A DNA stretch of 13,181 nt from Candidatus Omnitrophota bacterium (GTDB lineage Bacteria; Omnitrophota; Gorgyraeia; Gorgyraeales; Gorgyraeaceae). The stretch is taken from positions 1 through 13,181 of the forward strand of contig JAHIEN010000076.1 of assembly GCA_018901615.1 (NCBI GenBank), in the 5' to 3' direction. Below are positions 6,557-13,167 of this stretch, piece after piece. Numbering within the stretch: the stretch's first letter is position 1; every line of letters begins with the position of its first letter. Below the pieces are notes generated by a model. It was not told where the DNA came from. It saw nothing but the letters and a program-made list of their open reading frames with translations, and searched no databases. The translations under genes were made by a program, and so were the position numbers.

Positions 6557-7684
6557 ATGAGAATTCTGATAATCAACCCATTTGGCATTGGTGATGTCCT
6601 GTTTTCAACGCCTCTGATTTCGTCTGTCAAGCGAGAATACCCTCAGTGCCATATAGGTTATATATGCAACAAAAGGACCAGCCAGATACTGGAGACAAAT
6701 CCCGCTATTGACGAGGTCTTTGTATTTGACAGAGGGGATTACAGGGCTTTCTGGAAAGAGTCAAAGCTGGCCTGCGCGAAAAAATTCATAGGTTTCTGGC
6801 AGGGTGTAGCAAAGGAAAAGTTTGATATAGTTTTTGACCTTTCTCTTGGGAAAGAATATGCCTTTCTCTGCTGGATAATAGGTATAAAAGAACGGCGGGG
6901 CTTTAATTACAGAGGAAGGGGAAGGTTTTTAACACACAAAGTTCCATTCGAAGGCTTTAATGATAAGCCTGTCGCGGAATATTATTTAGATCTTTTGCTA
7001 AAAGATGTCATTGCGAGGCCGAAGGCCGAAGCCCTTCGACTACGCTCAGGGTTTCGTCCTGAGCTTTTGTCGAAGGACGAAACAATCTCAACAGTTTTAA
7101 TAACAACAGATGAGGACAGGCGATATGTAGACAATTTTTTAAAAAATTCAGGGATTGATTCAGGAGATACTTTAATCGGCATTGCTCCCGGCGGCGGCAT
7201 GAGCTTTGGCAAAAAGGAGCAGGGAAGGCGCCGGTGGCCGGCAGCAAGGTTTAGCGAGCTTGCTGACAGGGTTGCGGATAGTTTTAAGGCCAGGATAATT
7301 TTAATATGGGGGCCTGGCGAAGAAGAGCTAGTCAATGAAATAAAAGGCCTTATGAAGCGTGAGGCGCTTATCTCGCCAGAAACAAACATAAGGCAGATGG
7401 CAGCTCTTTGTAAAATGTGCAATCTTGTAATTTGCAGTGAAGGCGGGCCATTGCACATAGCCTCGAGTCAGGGCGTAAAGACAGTATCGATTTTTGGCCC
7501 TGTGGATGAAAAGGTATATGGCCCGTATCCGCCTGGAAAAAACAACATAGTTATCACGTCGGACGTAGACTGCAGGCCATGCTACCAGCGTTTTAAATTA
7601 CCGAATTGTGATACAAAAAAATGTTTGGAAGGCATTTCAGTAGACACTGTCTTTAACGCGATAAACTTTTTGGAGGAGAGATGA
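6557..7684 (+). CDS. Glycosyltransferase family 9, ADP-heptose:LPS heptosyltransferase-like, with in-frame repeat insertion
   Basis: This 375-residue cytoplasmic GT-B enzyme of the heptosyltransferase (RfaF/WaaF-like) family probably adds a heptose or other sugar to a lipopolysaccharide core or related glycan. The N-terminal Rossmann domain opens with MRILIINPFGIGDVLFSTPL. The C-terminal domain has IGIAPGGG, then CSEGGPLHIASSQGVKTVSIFGP and the late cysteine pattern CRPCYQRFKLPNC seen in this family. Residues about 151-178 are encoded by a palindromic repeat (7007-7090), which places foreign sequence in the linker before TTDEDRRYVDNF. The frame is intact, so the protein may still be active. 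An ATG two codons upstream (6551) is also possible; 6557 was chosen because the family starts directly with M(R/K)ILII. No Shine-Dalgarno is clear. The stop overlaps the next start (ATGA). The exact sugar and acceptor cannot be read from sequence. Confidence 0.9.
   Translation: MRILIINPFGIGDVLFSTPLISSVKREYPQCHIGYICNKRTSQILETNPAIDEVFVFDRGDYRAFWKESKLACAKKFIGFWQGVAKEKFDIVFDLSLGKEYAFLCWIIGIKERRGFNYRGRGRFLTHKVPFEGFNDKPVAEYYLDLLLKDVIARPKAEALRLRSGFRPELLSKDETISTVLITTDEDRRYVDNFLKNSGIDSGDTLIGIAPGGGMSFGKKEQGRRRWPAARFSELADRVADSFKARIILIWGPGEEELVNEIKGLMKREALISPETNIRQMAALCKMCNLVICSEGGPLHIASSQGVKTVSIFGPVDEKVYGPYPPGKNNIVITSDVDCRPCYQRFKLPNCDTKKCLEGISVDTVFNAINFLEER
7007..7090 (+). repeat. 84-base palindromic repeat inserted in frame in the GT9 gene
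   Basis: The stretch begins GTCATTGCGAGG and ends with GACGAAACAATCTC, matching the ends of a short dispersed repeat type common in many bacterial genomes (TCATTGCGAG ... CAATCTC; from memory). Inside lies an inverted repeat: CCTTCGAC (7033-7040) with GTCGAAGG (7069-7076), and GCTCAGG (7044-7050) with CCTGAGC (7058-7064), separated by a 3x4 internal loop and a 7-base loop. The element is read as 28 codons, starting V-I-A-R-P-K-A-E-A and ending K-D-E-T-I-S. Its length is a multiple of three and it has no stop in the gene frame. Rickettsia palindromic elements are a known parallel for in-frame repeats within proteins. Confidence 0.85.
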
Positions 7685-8784
7685 AAGTAGACGTATTCAG
7701 TTTAAAGAAACAGTACGAGGACATTAAGGATGAGGTAAAAAGGCCCATAGAGAAAGTGATGCTCTCGGGAGGTTTTATACTCGGAGAGGACGTAGGGCTT
7801 TTTGAGCAGGAATTCTCTGATTATTGCGGCGTGGAATATGGCGTTGGAGTTAATTCAGGCACAGACGCGTTGTTCCTGGCGTGCCTTGCCTGCGGCATAG
7901 GAAAAGGGGACGAGGTAATAACAATGCCCTATACCTATATAGCCACTGCTCTCGGTATATCCATGACAGGAGCAAGTCCAGTATTCGTTGATATAGACGA
8001 GAAGACGTATAATATTGACCCCTCAAAGATAGAGAAGACGATTACCAAAAAGACAAAGGCGATTTTACCGGTGCATCTATACGGCCATCCGGCTGACATG
8101 GACCCGATAATGGAAATCGCGAAAAAACACAAGCTTAAGGTTATCGAGGACTGCGCGCAGGCCCACGGAGCGCTCTATAAAAATAAAAAGGTGGGCAATT
8201 TCGGGGATGCGAGCTGTTTCTCATTTTATCCCACAAAGAACCTGGGCGCGTTTGGTGACGGTGGCATGGTGCTTACAGGTTCACAGGAAATAAAAGAGAG
8301 GGCCCTGTTATTCCGCGATTATGGGCGTAGAGGCAGGTATGAACATGTGCTGAAAGGTTATAATTCCAGGCTCGATACCCTGCAGGCCGCCATACTGAGG
8401 GTAAAATTGAGACATCTTGACAGATGGAATGATGCCAGACGCAAGAACGCCGAACTTTACACGAAGTTATTTAATGAGAAAAAGGCGGACATGGTCTTGC
8501 CTTACGAGGCCAATTACGCCAGGCATGTTTATCACCTTTACGCGGTGCGCGTAAAAAACAGGAAGGGTATCATGGAAGACCTGGCTGAAAAAGGCGTAAG
8601 GACCCTGATACATTATCCGATCCCCATCCATATGCAGGAAGCGTATAAAGACCTTGGCTATAAAAAAGGAGATTTTCCGATCTCGGAAAAGTGCTGCGAA
8701 GAGATACTGACTCTTCCTATGTATCCGGAACTGCCGGAGGAAGACATTAGATACGTAGTTGATTCGCTGACTGATTTATTATGA
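7681..8784 (+). CDS. DegT/DnrJ/EryC1/StrS family PLP-dependent sugar aminotransferase
   Basis: This 367-residue aminotransferase is predicted to convert a nucleotide-linked keto-sugar to an amino-sugar, normally with glutamate as amino donor, using pyridoxal phosphate. The fold type I signature is complete. It includes VNSGTDALFLAC (phosphate-contacting region near 58-69), VIEDCAQAHGA with D157 expected to contact the PLP ring nitrogen, and FYPTKNLGAFGDGGM with K186 as the predicted Schiff-base lysine. The end also fits the family (RTLIHYPIPIHMQEAY, ILTLPMYPEL). Length is typical. The ATG overlaps the previous stop and has a strong GGAGGAG at 7672-7678. Context suggests an amino-deoxysugar for the surface glycan. 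The N-terminus (VDVFSLKKQYEDIKDEV) resembles WbpE- or FdtB-type 3-aminotransferases, but substrate assignment is uncertain. No dedicated nucleotidyltransferase or dehydratase is in view. Confidence 0.93.
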   Translation: MKVDVFSLKKQYEDIKDEVKRPIEKVMLSGGFILGEDVGLFEQEFSDYCGVEYGVGVNSGTDALFLACLACGIGKGDEVITMPYTYIATALGISMTGASPVFVDIDEKTYNIDPSKIEKTITKKTKAILPVHLYGHPADMDPIMEIAKKHKLKVIEDCAQAHGALYKNKKVGNFGDASCFSFYPTKNLGAFGDGGMVLTGSQEIKERALLFRDYGRRGRYEHVLKGYNSRLDTLQAAILRVKLRHLDRWNDARRKNAELYTKLFNEKKADMVLPYEANYARHVYHLYAVRVKNRKGIMEDLAEKGVRTLIHYPIPIHMQEAYKDLGYKKGDFPISEKCCEEILTLPMYPELPEEDIRYVVDSLTDLL

Positions 8785-9668
8785 AACTGCTGATAATCGG
8801 CGCTTCCGGTGTGTTAGGGAGCAGGCTGTACGATGACACGATAAAAAAGAAATGGGATGCCATGGGGACTTTCTTTTCCCATGAGCGTAAGGGGTTTTTC
8901 TGCGTGGACATGGCTGATAAGTCAGGTGTCCACAAGATATTTGACTCTTTCAGGCCTGATACTGTAGCCCTGTGCGGCGGCATTACGGATGTGGACCTCT
9001 GCGAGGAAAGACCCAGGCTGGCCGAAGAGGTCAATATAAAAGGCACCGCGAACATAGCGGAAAAGGCCAGGGAATACGAAGCCAGGCTGGTCCTTGTTTC
9101 CACGGATTATATATTTAACGGGGACAGCGGGCCTTACAGCGAGGAAGATAAGCCCTCGCCCATAAATGTATATGGCAGGACAAAGCTGGAGGCTGAGAAT
9201 ATAGCAAGGGAAAAGATGAAAGAATACCTTATCGTAAGGACCGCTCAGCTATATGGCCGGGATTACCGCGGCAAAAATTTTGCGCTGAAAATAATAAAAA
9301 ATATGCAGACCAATAAAGAGGTGTACGCGGCGGATGATTTTTATTCTACCCCGACTTATGCTGAGAGCCTGTCCCAATCAGTTATAGAATTAATAGAAAA
9401 AGATTGTCAGGGCATATTCAATGTAGCCGGGACAGATTTTTTAGATAGATATTCTTATGTAAATAAAATTGCCGATATCTTTAGACTGAAAAAAACCCTG
9501 GTAAACAAGGTCCTGTTAAAAGACCTGGATCTAAAGGCCGCGCGCCCGCCAAAGGCCGGGCTTAACGTCAGCAAGGCAGAAAAGATCCTGGATGCTTCTT
9601 TTATGACAGTTGAAAAAGGCCTCAATTTATTTAAATCAGAACTTGATAACGCGTCTTATGAAATGTGA
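8781..9668 (+). CDS. RmlD-like (dTDP-4-dehydrorhamnose reductase family) sugar reductase
   Basis: This 295-residue extended short-chain dehydrogenase of the RmlD type reduces a keto group on a nucleotide sugar with NAD(P)H; RmlD itself makes dTDP-L-rhamnose. The dinucleotide-binding motif GASGVLG is at residues 7-13. The catalytic set is T108 in VSTDYIF, with Y131 and K135 in VYGRTK. Further family features are DVDLCEERP, VRTAQLYG, and ARPPKAGLNVSKAEKIL near the C-terminus. Length matches RmlD (about 280-300). The ATG overlaps the aminotransferase stop (ATGA) with no clear Shine-Dalgarno, suggesting translational coupling. rmlA, rmlB and rmlC are absent here, so rhamnose synthesis cannot be claimed. 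It may instead act with the adjacent aminotransferase on another deoxysugar, so no gene symbol is given. Confidence 0.88.
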   Translation: MKLLIIGASGVLGSRLYDDTIKKKWDAMGTFFSHERKGFFCVDMADKSGVHKIFDSFRPDTVALCGGITDVDLCEERPRLAEEVNIKGTANIAEKAREYEARLVLVSTDYIFNGDSGPYSEEDKPSPINVYGRTKLEAENIAREKMKEYLIVRTAQLYGRDYRGKNFALKIIKNMQTNKEVYAADDFYSTPTYAESLSQSVIELIEKDCQGIFNVAGTDFLDRYSYVNKIADIFRLKKTLVNKVLLKDLDLKAARPPKAGLNVSKAEKILDASFMTVEKGLNLFKSELDNASYEM

Positions 9669-10623
9669 TATCATTATTCCGGTATGGAACGAGAAAAAGC
9701 TTACGGCCAGGTGCATTGAGACTATACTGGATAATACACATTCTCCTTATAGGATAATAATAATTGATAATGGCAGCGATTCCGAAACCGCTCAGTATTT
9801 AAATGAACTGGCCGGCCAAAGGCCGGAACTTATTTATCTCAAGCGTAACGATAAAAATCTTGGTTTTCCAAAGGCCGTAAATCAAGGCGTCGAGCTTTCA
9901 GACGCGCCTTATATCTGTATCCTTAATAATGACACAGAAGTTCACAAGGATTGGCTGACAGAGATGATTCAGGTCGCCGAGAAGGACGCAGGCATAGGAG
10001 TCATTAACCCCGCAAGCAATAATTTAGGACAAAAAGGCCCAGCTCCGGAACTTTCCGGCAAATGGATCGAGATGGCGGCCTGCACAGGGTTTTGCATGCT
10101 TGTCAAACGCGAGGTCATCGATAGAGTAGGCATGTTTGATGAGATCTATACTCCGGGAAATTTCGAGGATATGGATTTTTCCAAACGGGTTGTAAGGGCA
10201 GGGTATAGATGTATTCTCGCAAAAGGCGCTTATGTATATCACAGACAGAATACCTCTTTTAAAAAAAGACAGGACTGGGATGACAGGTTTAAGCGAAACC
10301 GCGATATCTTTAATGAGAGATGGGGCAGGCCAAAGAGAATAGTTTACATAGTAACCGGCAGTGATCCGGATATTTTCAAGACAGGGATAAGAGAATCCAT
10401 AAAACAGGGTGATTGGGTATGGGTTATTTTAAAATATGGCTCAAAAAATATAGATCTGCCGGAACATACTTCTCTCAGTATTTTCAGGCTCGTTAAAATA
10501 GGTTTTACAATAAAGGTAATATGGCGCGTATTGAAACGCAAGAAGAGATTTGATAAAGTAGTTACAGATTCGCGATTTCTCGCCCAGTTTTTCAAGGTCT
10601 TTGGTTATTCAGCCCTCTCATAG
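9658..10623 (+). CDS. Glycosyltransferase family 2, rhamnosyltransferase-like, with uncharacterised C-terminal tail
   Basis: This 321-residue GT-A protein is predicted to transfer a sugar from a nucleotide donor to a growing surface glycan at the cytoplasmic side of the membrane. The N-terminus MKCDIIIPVWNEKK is the usual GT2 opening. DNGSD is at 37-41, NLGFPKAVNQG at 68-77 and the DxD-equivalent NNDTEV at 90-95. ACTGFCMLVKREVI and the catalytic-region FEDMDFSKR (169-177) follow, with H195 in YVYHRQNTSF. This order matches the WcaA/rhamnosyltransferase-like group. Residues about 225-321 (from RPKRIVYIVTGSDPD) form an added segment I cannot assign; it is basic with alternating hydrophobic stretches. 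I chose the ATG at 9658, which overlaps the RmlD-like gene by 11 bases, over a TTG 48 bases upstream because the conserved motif starts there. Its 3' end overlaps the opposing gene by 19 bases. Confidence 0.9.
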   Translation: MKCDIIIPVWNEKKLTARCIETILDNTHSPYRIIIIDNGSDSETAQYLNELAGQRPELIYLKRNDKNLGFPKAVNQGVELSDAPYICILNNDTEVHKDWLTEMIQVAEKDAGIGVINPASNNLGQKGPAPELSGKWIEMAACTGFCMLVKREVIDRVGMFDEIYTPGNFEDMDFSKRVVRAGYRCILAKGAYVYHRQNTSFKKRQDWDDRFKRNRDIFNERWGRPKRIVYIVTGSDPDIFKTGIRESIKQGDWVWVILKYGSKNIDLPEHTSLSIFRLVKIGFTIKVIWRVLKRKKRFDKVVTDSRFLAQFFKVFGYSALS

Positions 10624-12212
10624 ATTATAACGTTTCTCACCCCCTTCACGGTCCGGAATTTATGATACTCTAAGTCGTCGGGCCTATTTTCCCATATGAT
10701 GTCCGGATAAGGGATTTCATGGGCGATATACCTGGCCTTTATCTCCCGTATGTAATTCTCGTCGTATAGTTTGTACCCCTGGAACTTATAATCTTCATAG
10801 TAGCTTTTGTATTCATTTATCCAGTAATCTCTCCACACGATCCATTCAGGGAAATCCTTATCGTTAAAAAAATGGTCGTTTTCTATTTTTAGATACGGCA
10901 GGTAAAAAATCAGGCTCGCGTCGCTGTAAGCGATCTTGACCGTGTCCCCTGGTTTTGCGTGTTGTTTTAAAAATCTGACCGTCCCCTCAACAGGCCCGTT
11001 ATAATCATGAGTGATTTCATAGATATATTCCAGGAGATAAAAATCCACTTCTTTCAGCAGTTCTTTTCTTTCTTCATGGCTTTTAGACGGCAGGCCTGCC
11101 TCTATGAGATATGGCAGGGAGTTATGCGCTATATTTGTAAAGATAAAAAGCGCGGCCAGGGCGCTGCCCAGTATCTTCTGTTTTGAAAAAAACCTCACGA
11201 ATATCCACGCCTGGAGGATATATAGGAAAGGGAATAGATGCACGTAATAGCGTATGGTGCGCTGTTCCACTATCGTATAGAAGCAGATGTTGACAGCTAT
11301 AAAGAGCAGTATAAATTTAAGCCCGGGTTTATCGTCTTTATCCACGTGAAACTTCCAGGCCTTATTTTTTATAGAGCTGAATACATACAGTATTATAAAA
11401 AAGAACAAAGGAAAGATGTATTTATTCAGCACCCTTATCTGGAACCCGAAGTTTTTCTTCAATACCGCGAATTTCAGGATAGCGAGATACTGCGGAGATA
11501 TAGAAGAGTAAATAGCCCACGGAAGAGCCAGTAATATTACGACAACGCACATAAAAATAAATTTTTTCCATAGGGCCCTTTCCTTATTAAGCCAGAAGAA
11601 ATGTATAAATATGGCACCGAATACAGGCACGAATGTGCCGTGATTAGTATAATAAAGAGCTGTCAAGAGGGCCCCAAGAAGCCAGAGATATTTTGCTTTT
11701 TTCTGTAACACGTTCAGGTATATATAGATGACCGCTAGCACCAGAAATGCCTGAAGCCCATAGTATCTGCATTGCCTCATGTGCAATATAAAAGGTATGG
11801 ATGTTGAGGCGAACAGGACAGAGAGAAGCGCGACCCCGTCTTTTCTAAAAATCCGTTTTGCTAAAAAAAATACTATTACTATAGACATTAGGCCTGTAAT
11901 GGCAAAAGGAAACCGCGAACTGAATGTGCTTTCGCCTAAAATGACATAAGAGAGAGCGACAGCATAAAAGTGAAGCCAGGGATGAAACTTCCATTGGTAG
12001 CTATTTCCGAAACCGGAAGGTATGTTAGGAGTAATAAAGTTTATTCCATCGAATGATCGGGGATAGCCAAACTTGACTATGTTTCTAGCGAGAGCAGCAC
12101 TTTCGCCCTCGTCCTGCCACAGGTAGTTATTGGATAGATTTTTAAATATAAGGACACAGCTTAATGCCAATAAAAGTACGAAGAGAAATTTTGTAGTTGT
12201 TTTATTTTCCAT
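10605..12212 (-). CDS. Polytopic GT-C glycosyltransferase, ArnT/PMT (dolichyl-phosphate-mannose mannosyltransferase-like) family
   Basis: This 535-residue inner-membrane protein is predicted to move a sugar from a polyprenyl-phosphate carrier onto a lipid, glycan or protein on the periplasmic side. A first membrane segment (about 9-23) is followed by a loop with WQDEGESA, where D34-E35 match the acidic motif in the first external loop of GT-C enzymes. About ten further hydrophobic segments run to about residue 370. The last 150 or so residues are hydrophilic, with many Y, D and E, and are probably periplasmic. HMRQCRYYGLQAFL resembles the conserved arginine-tyrosine region of this family. The ATG at 12212 has no clear Shine-Dalgarno. 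It lies downstream of, and in the same direction as, the methyltransferase gene, with 67 bases between them. Substrate is unknown; nearby glycan genes make an envelope polysaccharide or lipid A-type target likely. Confidence 0.88.
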   Translation of the reverse strand: MENKTTTKFLFVLLLALSCVLIFKNLSNNYLWQDEGESAALARNIVKFGYPRSFDGINFITPNIPSGFGNSYQWKFHPWLHFYAVALSYVILGESTFSSRFPFAITGLMSIVIVFFLAKRIFRKDGVALLSVLFASTSIPFILHMRQCRYYGLQAFLVLAVIYIYLNVLQKKAKYLWLLGALLTALYYTNHGTFVPVFGAIFIHFFWLNKERALWKKFIFMCVVVILLALPWAIYSSISPQYLAILKFAVLKKNFGFQIRVLNKYIFPLFFFIILYVFSSIKNKAWKFHVDKDDKPGLKFILLFIAVNICFYTIVEQRTIRYYVHLFPFLYILQAWIFVRFFSKQKILGSALAALFIFTNIAHNSLPYLIEAGLPSKSHEERKELLKEVDFYLLEYIYEITHDYNGPVEGTVRFLKQHAKPGDTVKIAYSDASLIFYLPYLKIENDHFFNDKDFPEWIVWRDYWINEYKSYYEDYKFQGYKLYDENYIREIKARYIAHEIPYPDIIWENRPDDLEYHKFRTVKGVRNVIIYERAE

Positions 12213-12227
12213 AGTGGCCAGTGAAAC

Positions 12228-12257
12228 TGTATATTTTTATGTGAAAACCCCTTTCAA
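12228..12257 (-). promoter_or_regulatory. Possible promoter for the GT-C gene, with overlapping small inverted repeat
   Basis: On the minus strand TTGAAA (12257-12252) is followed by an 18-base spacer and TATACA (12233-12228). Transcription would begin near 12221, about nine bases before the ATG at 12212. A 5-bp inverted repeat, TGAAA (12242-12246) with TTTCA (12252-12256), overlaps the -35 box and could be a weak operator or a weak hairpin. The promoter match is moderate, and read-through from the methyltransferase gene is an alternative. Confidence 0.35.
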
Positions 12258-12279
12258 TGAATTGCAGGAATTACGATAG

Positions 12280-13041
12280 TTATTGACATTTTTTTGCAAG
12301 ACATAAAACTGAAGTTCCAAAAGGAATTCTTATGAATTTAATCAACCAAGCTTCAAGTTTTGCAAGAACCAGTAGTGAGCTATTTAGAAAATTTGTGGTA
12401 CGTGGGAATACACATGTCTTTTCTGTATATTCAGGTCCCAAGAGGCGTCTGAAAACAGCAAAAGGAAATATATATGCAAATAGATATGTAATTTTTATTA
12501 CACGGAAGTTATTTTTTTTTAAAATTTTAGTTAATTGACAAGAGCTATATCTACGTTTATGACCAAGCACTTTGTCCCAGGAAGAAAAAAGGAAATTATA
12601 TGCGGGTACATTTATCAGAAAAAGGCCTTCCGGTGAAAGATTTTCAGATATAGTTTTTAAAAAAACTTGTTCATTTTCTATATGCTCCAGCACGTCCATG
12701 GCGGTTATTATATTATATGGTTTGCAATTAATTAAAAAATAATTATTAAGGTCGGCTATCTGAGTATTTAAACCTCTTTTTTGACTTCTTTCAACAGCCA
12801 GTTCGTTTCCATCAATGCCTATCACATTATGTATGTCTAATCTTGATTTTATGCTTTTTAAAAACCCCCCTGTCCCACAGCCAATATCTGCAAGACGACA
12901 TAAAGAAACAATGTTTTTCTTTAGGTAAGGCTTTAAAAAGGAAATTGCGGCAAAAATCTTGCCTTGGTGCCACCAGTAGGTGTCTTCAATTTTAGCCAGG
13001 TTTTTATAGTGATATACAGGCATTATATTGTTAGTTTTCAT
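12280..13041 (-). CDS. Class I SAM-dependent methyltransferase
   Basis: This predicted 253-residue soluble methyltransferase uses S-adenosylmethionine. Motif I is LADIGCGTGG (about 50-59), the acidic end of strand 2 is VIGIDGNELAVE, and the region after strand 4 reads AMDVLEHIENEQVF. LSPEGLFLINVPAYNFLFSSWD follows, as in Methyltransf_23/UbiG-like proteins. The start region, with EDTYWWHQGK, is typical of a subgroup whose N-terminus carries an E..HWWF.GR pattern and which often sits in glycan or lipid clusters. The C-terminal third is hydrophobic and basic (YLFAYIFPFAVFRRLLG), suggesting a membrane-near substrate. The frame extends to a TTG at 13077, but a candidate promoter lies inside that extension. 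ATG at 13041 was chosen and 13023 is also possible; neither has a Shine-Dalgarno. Base composition is far more AT-rich than neighbouring genes, suggesting later acquisition. Methyl acceptor unknown. Confidence 0.87.
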   Translation of the reverse strand: MKTNNIMPVYHYKNLAKIEDTYWWHQGKIFAAISFLKPYLKKNIVSLCRLADIGCGTGGFLKSIKSRLDIHNVIGIDGNELAVERSQKRGLNTQIADLNNYFLINCKPYNIITAMDVLEHIENEQVFLKTISENLSPEGLFLINVPAYNFLFSSWDKVLGHKRRYSSCQLTKILKKNNFRVIKITYLFAYIFPFAVFRRLLGPEYTEKTCVFPRTTNFLNSSLLVLAKLEAWLIKFIRIPFGTSVLCLAKKCQ

Positions 13042-13048
13042 ATAAACT

Positions 13049-13077
13049 ACAATACTATATAAAGTATAGTTTTGCAA
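13049..13077 (-). promoter_or_regulatory. Possible promoter for the methyltransferase gene
   Basis: On the minus strand TTGCAA (13077-13072) is followed by 17 bases and TATTGT (13054-13049). Transcription would begin at about 13042, next to the ATG at 13041 or 19 bases before the ATG at 13023. The -35 hexamer and spacing are the same as in the GGDEF promoter. The surrounding DNA is very AT-rich, so a chance match is quite possible. Confidence 0.35.
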
Positions 13078-13167
13078 TATTTTTGCTATATATGTTATTG
13101 CAAATCTAAAATGTCTAATCTTTGCAGAGGGGCCATTTTTGGATTAAAGTCTTTTATCGAGAAGTCG

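Noticed and set aside
6982..7458. A 158-codon minus-strand open frame across the GT9 gene and its repeat insertion
   Set aside because: The GT9 frame is clearly coding. The reverse frame has no recognisable motif and stays open partly because the repeat lacks stops.
12332..12538. A 68-codon plus-strand open frame opposite the methyltransferase, and one of 98 codons at 11238-11534 opposite the GT-C gene
   Set aside because: Both lie inside well-supported minus-strand genes and show no family signature or ribosome-binding site.
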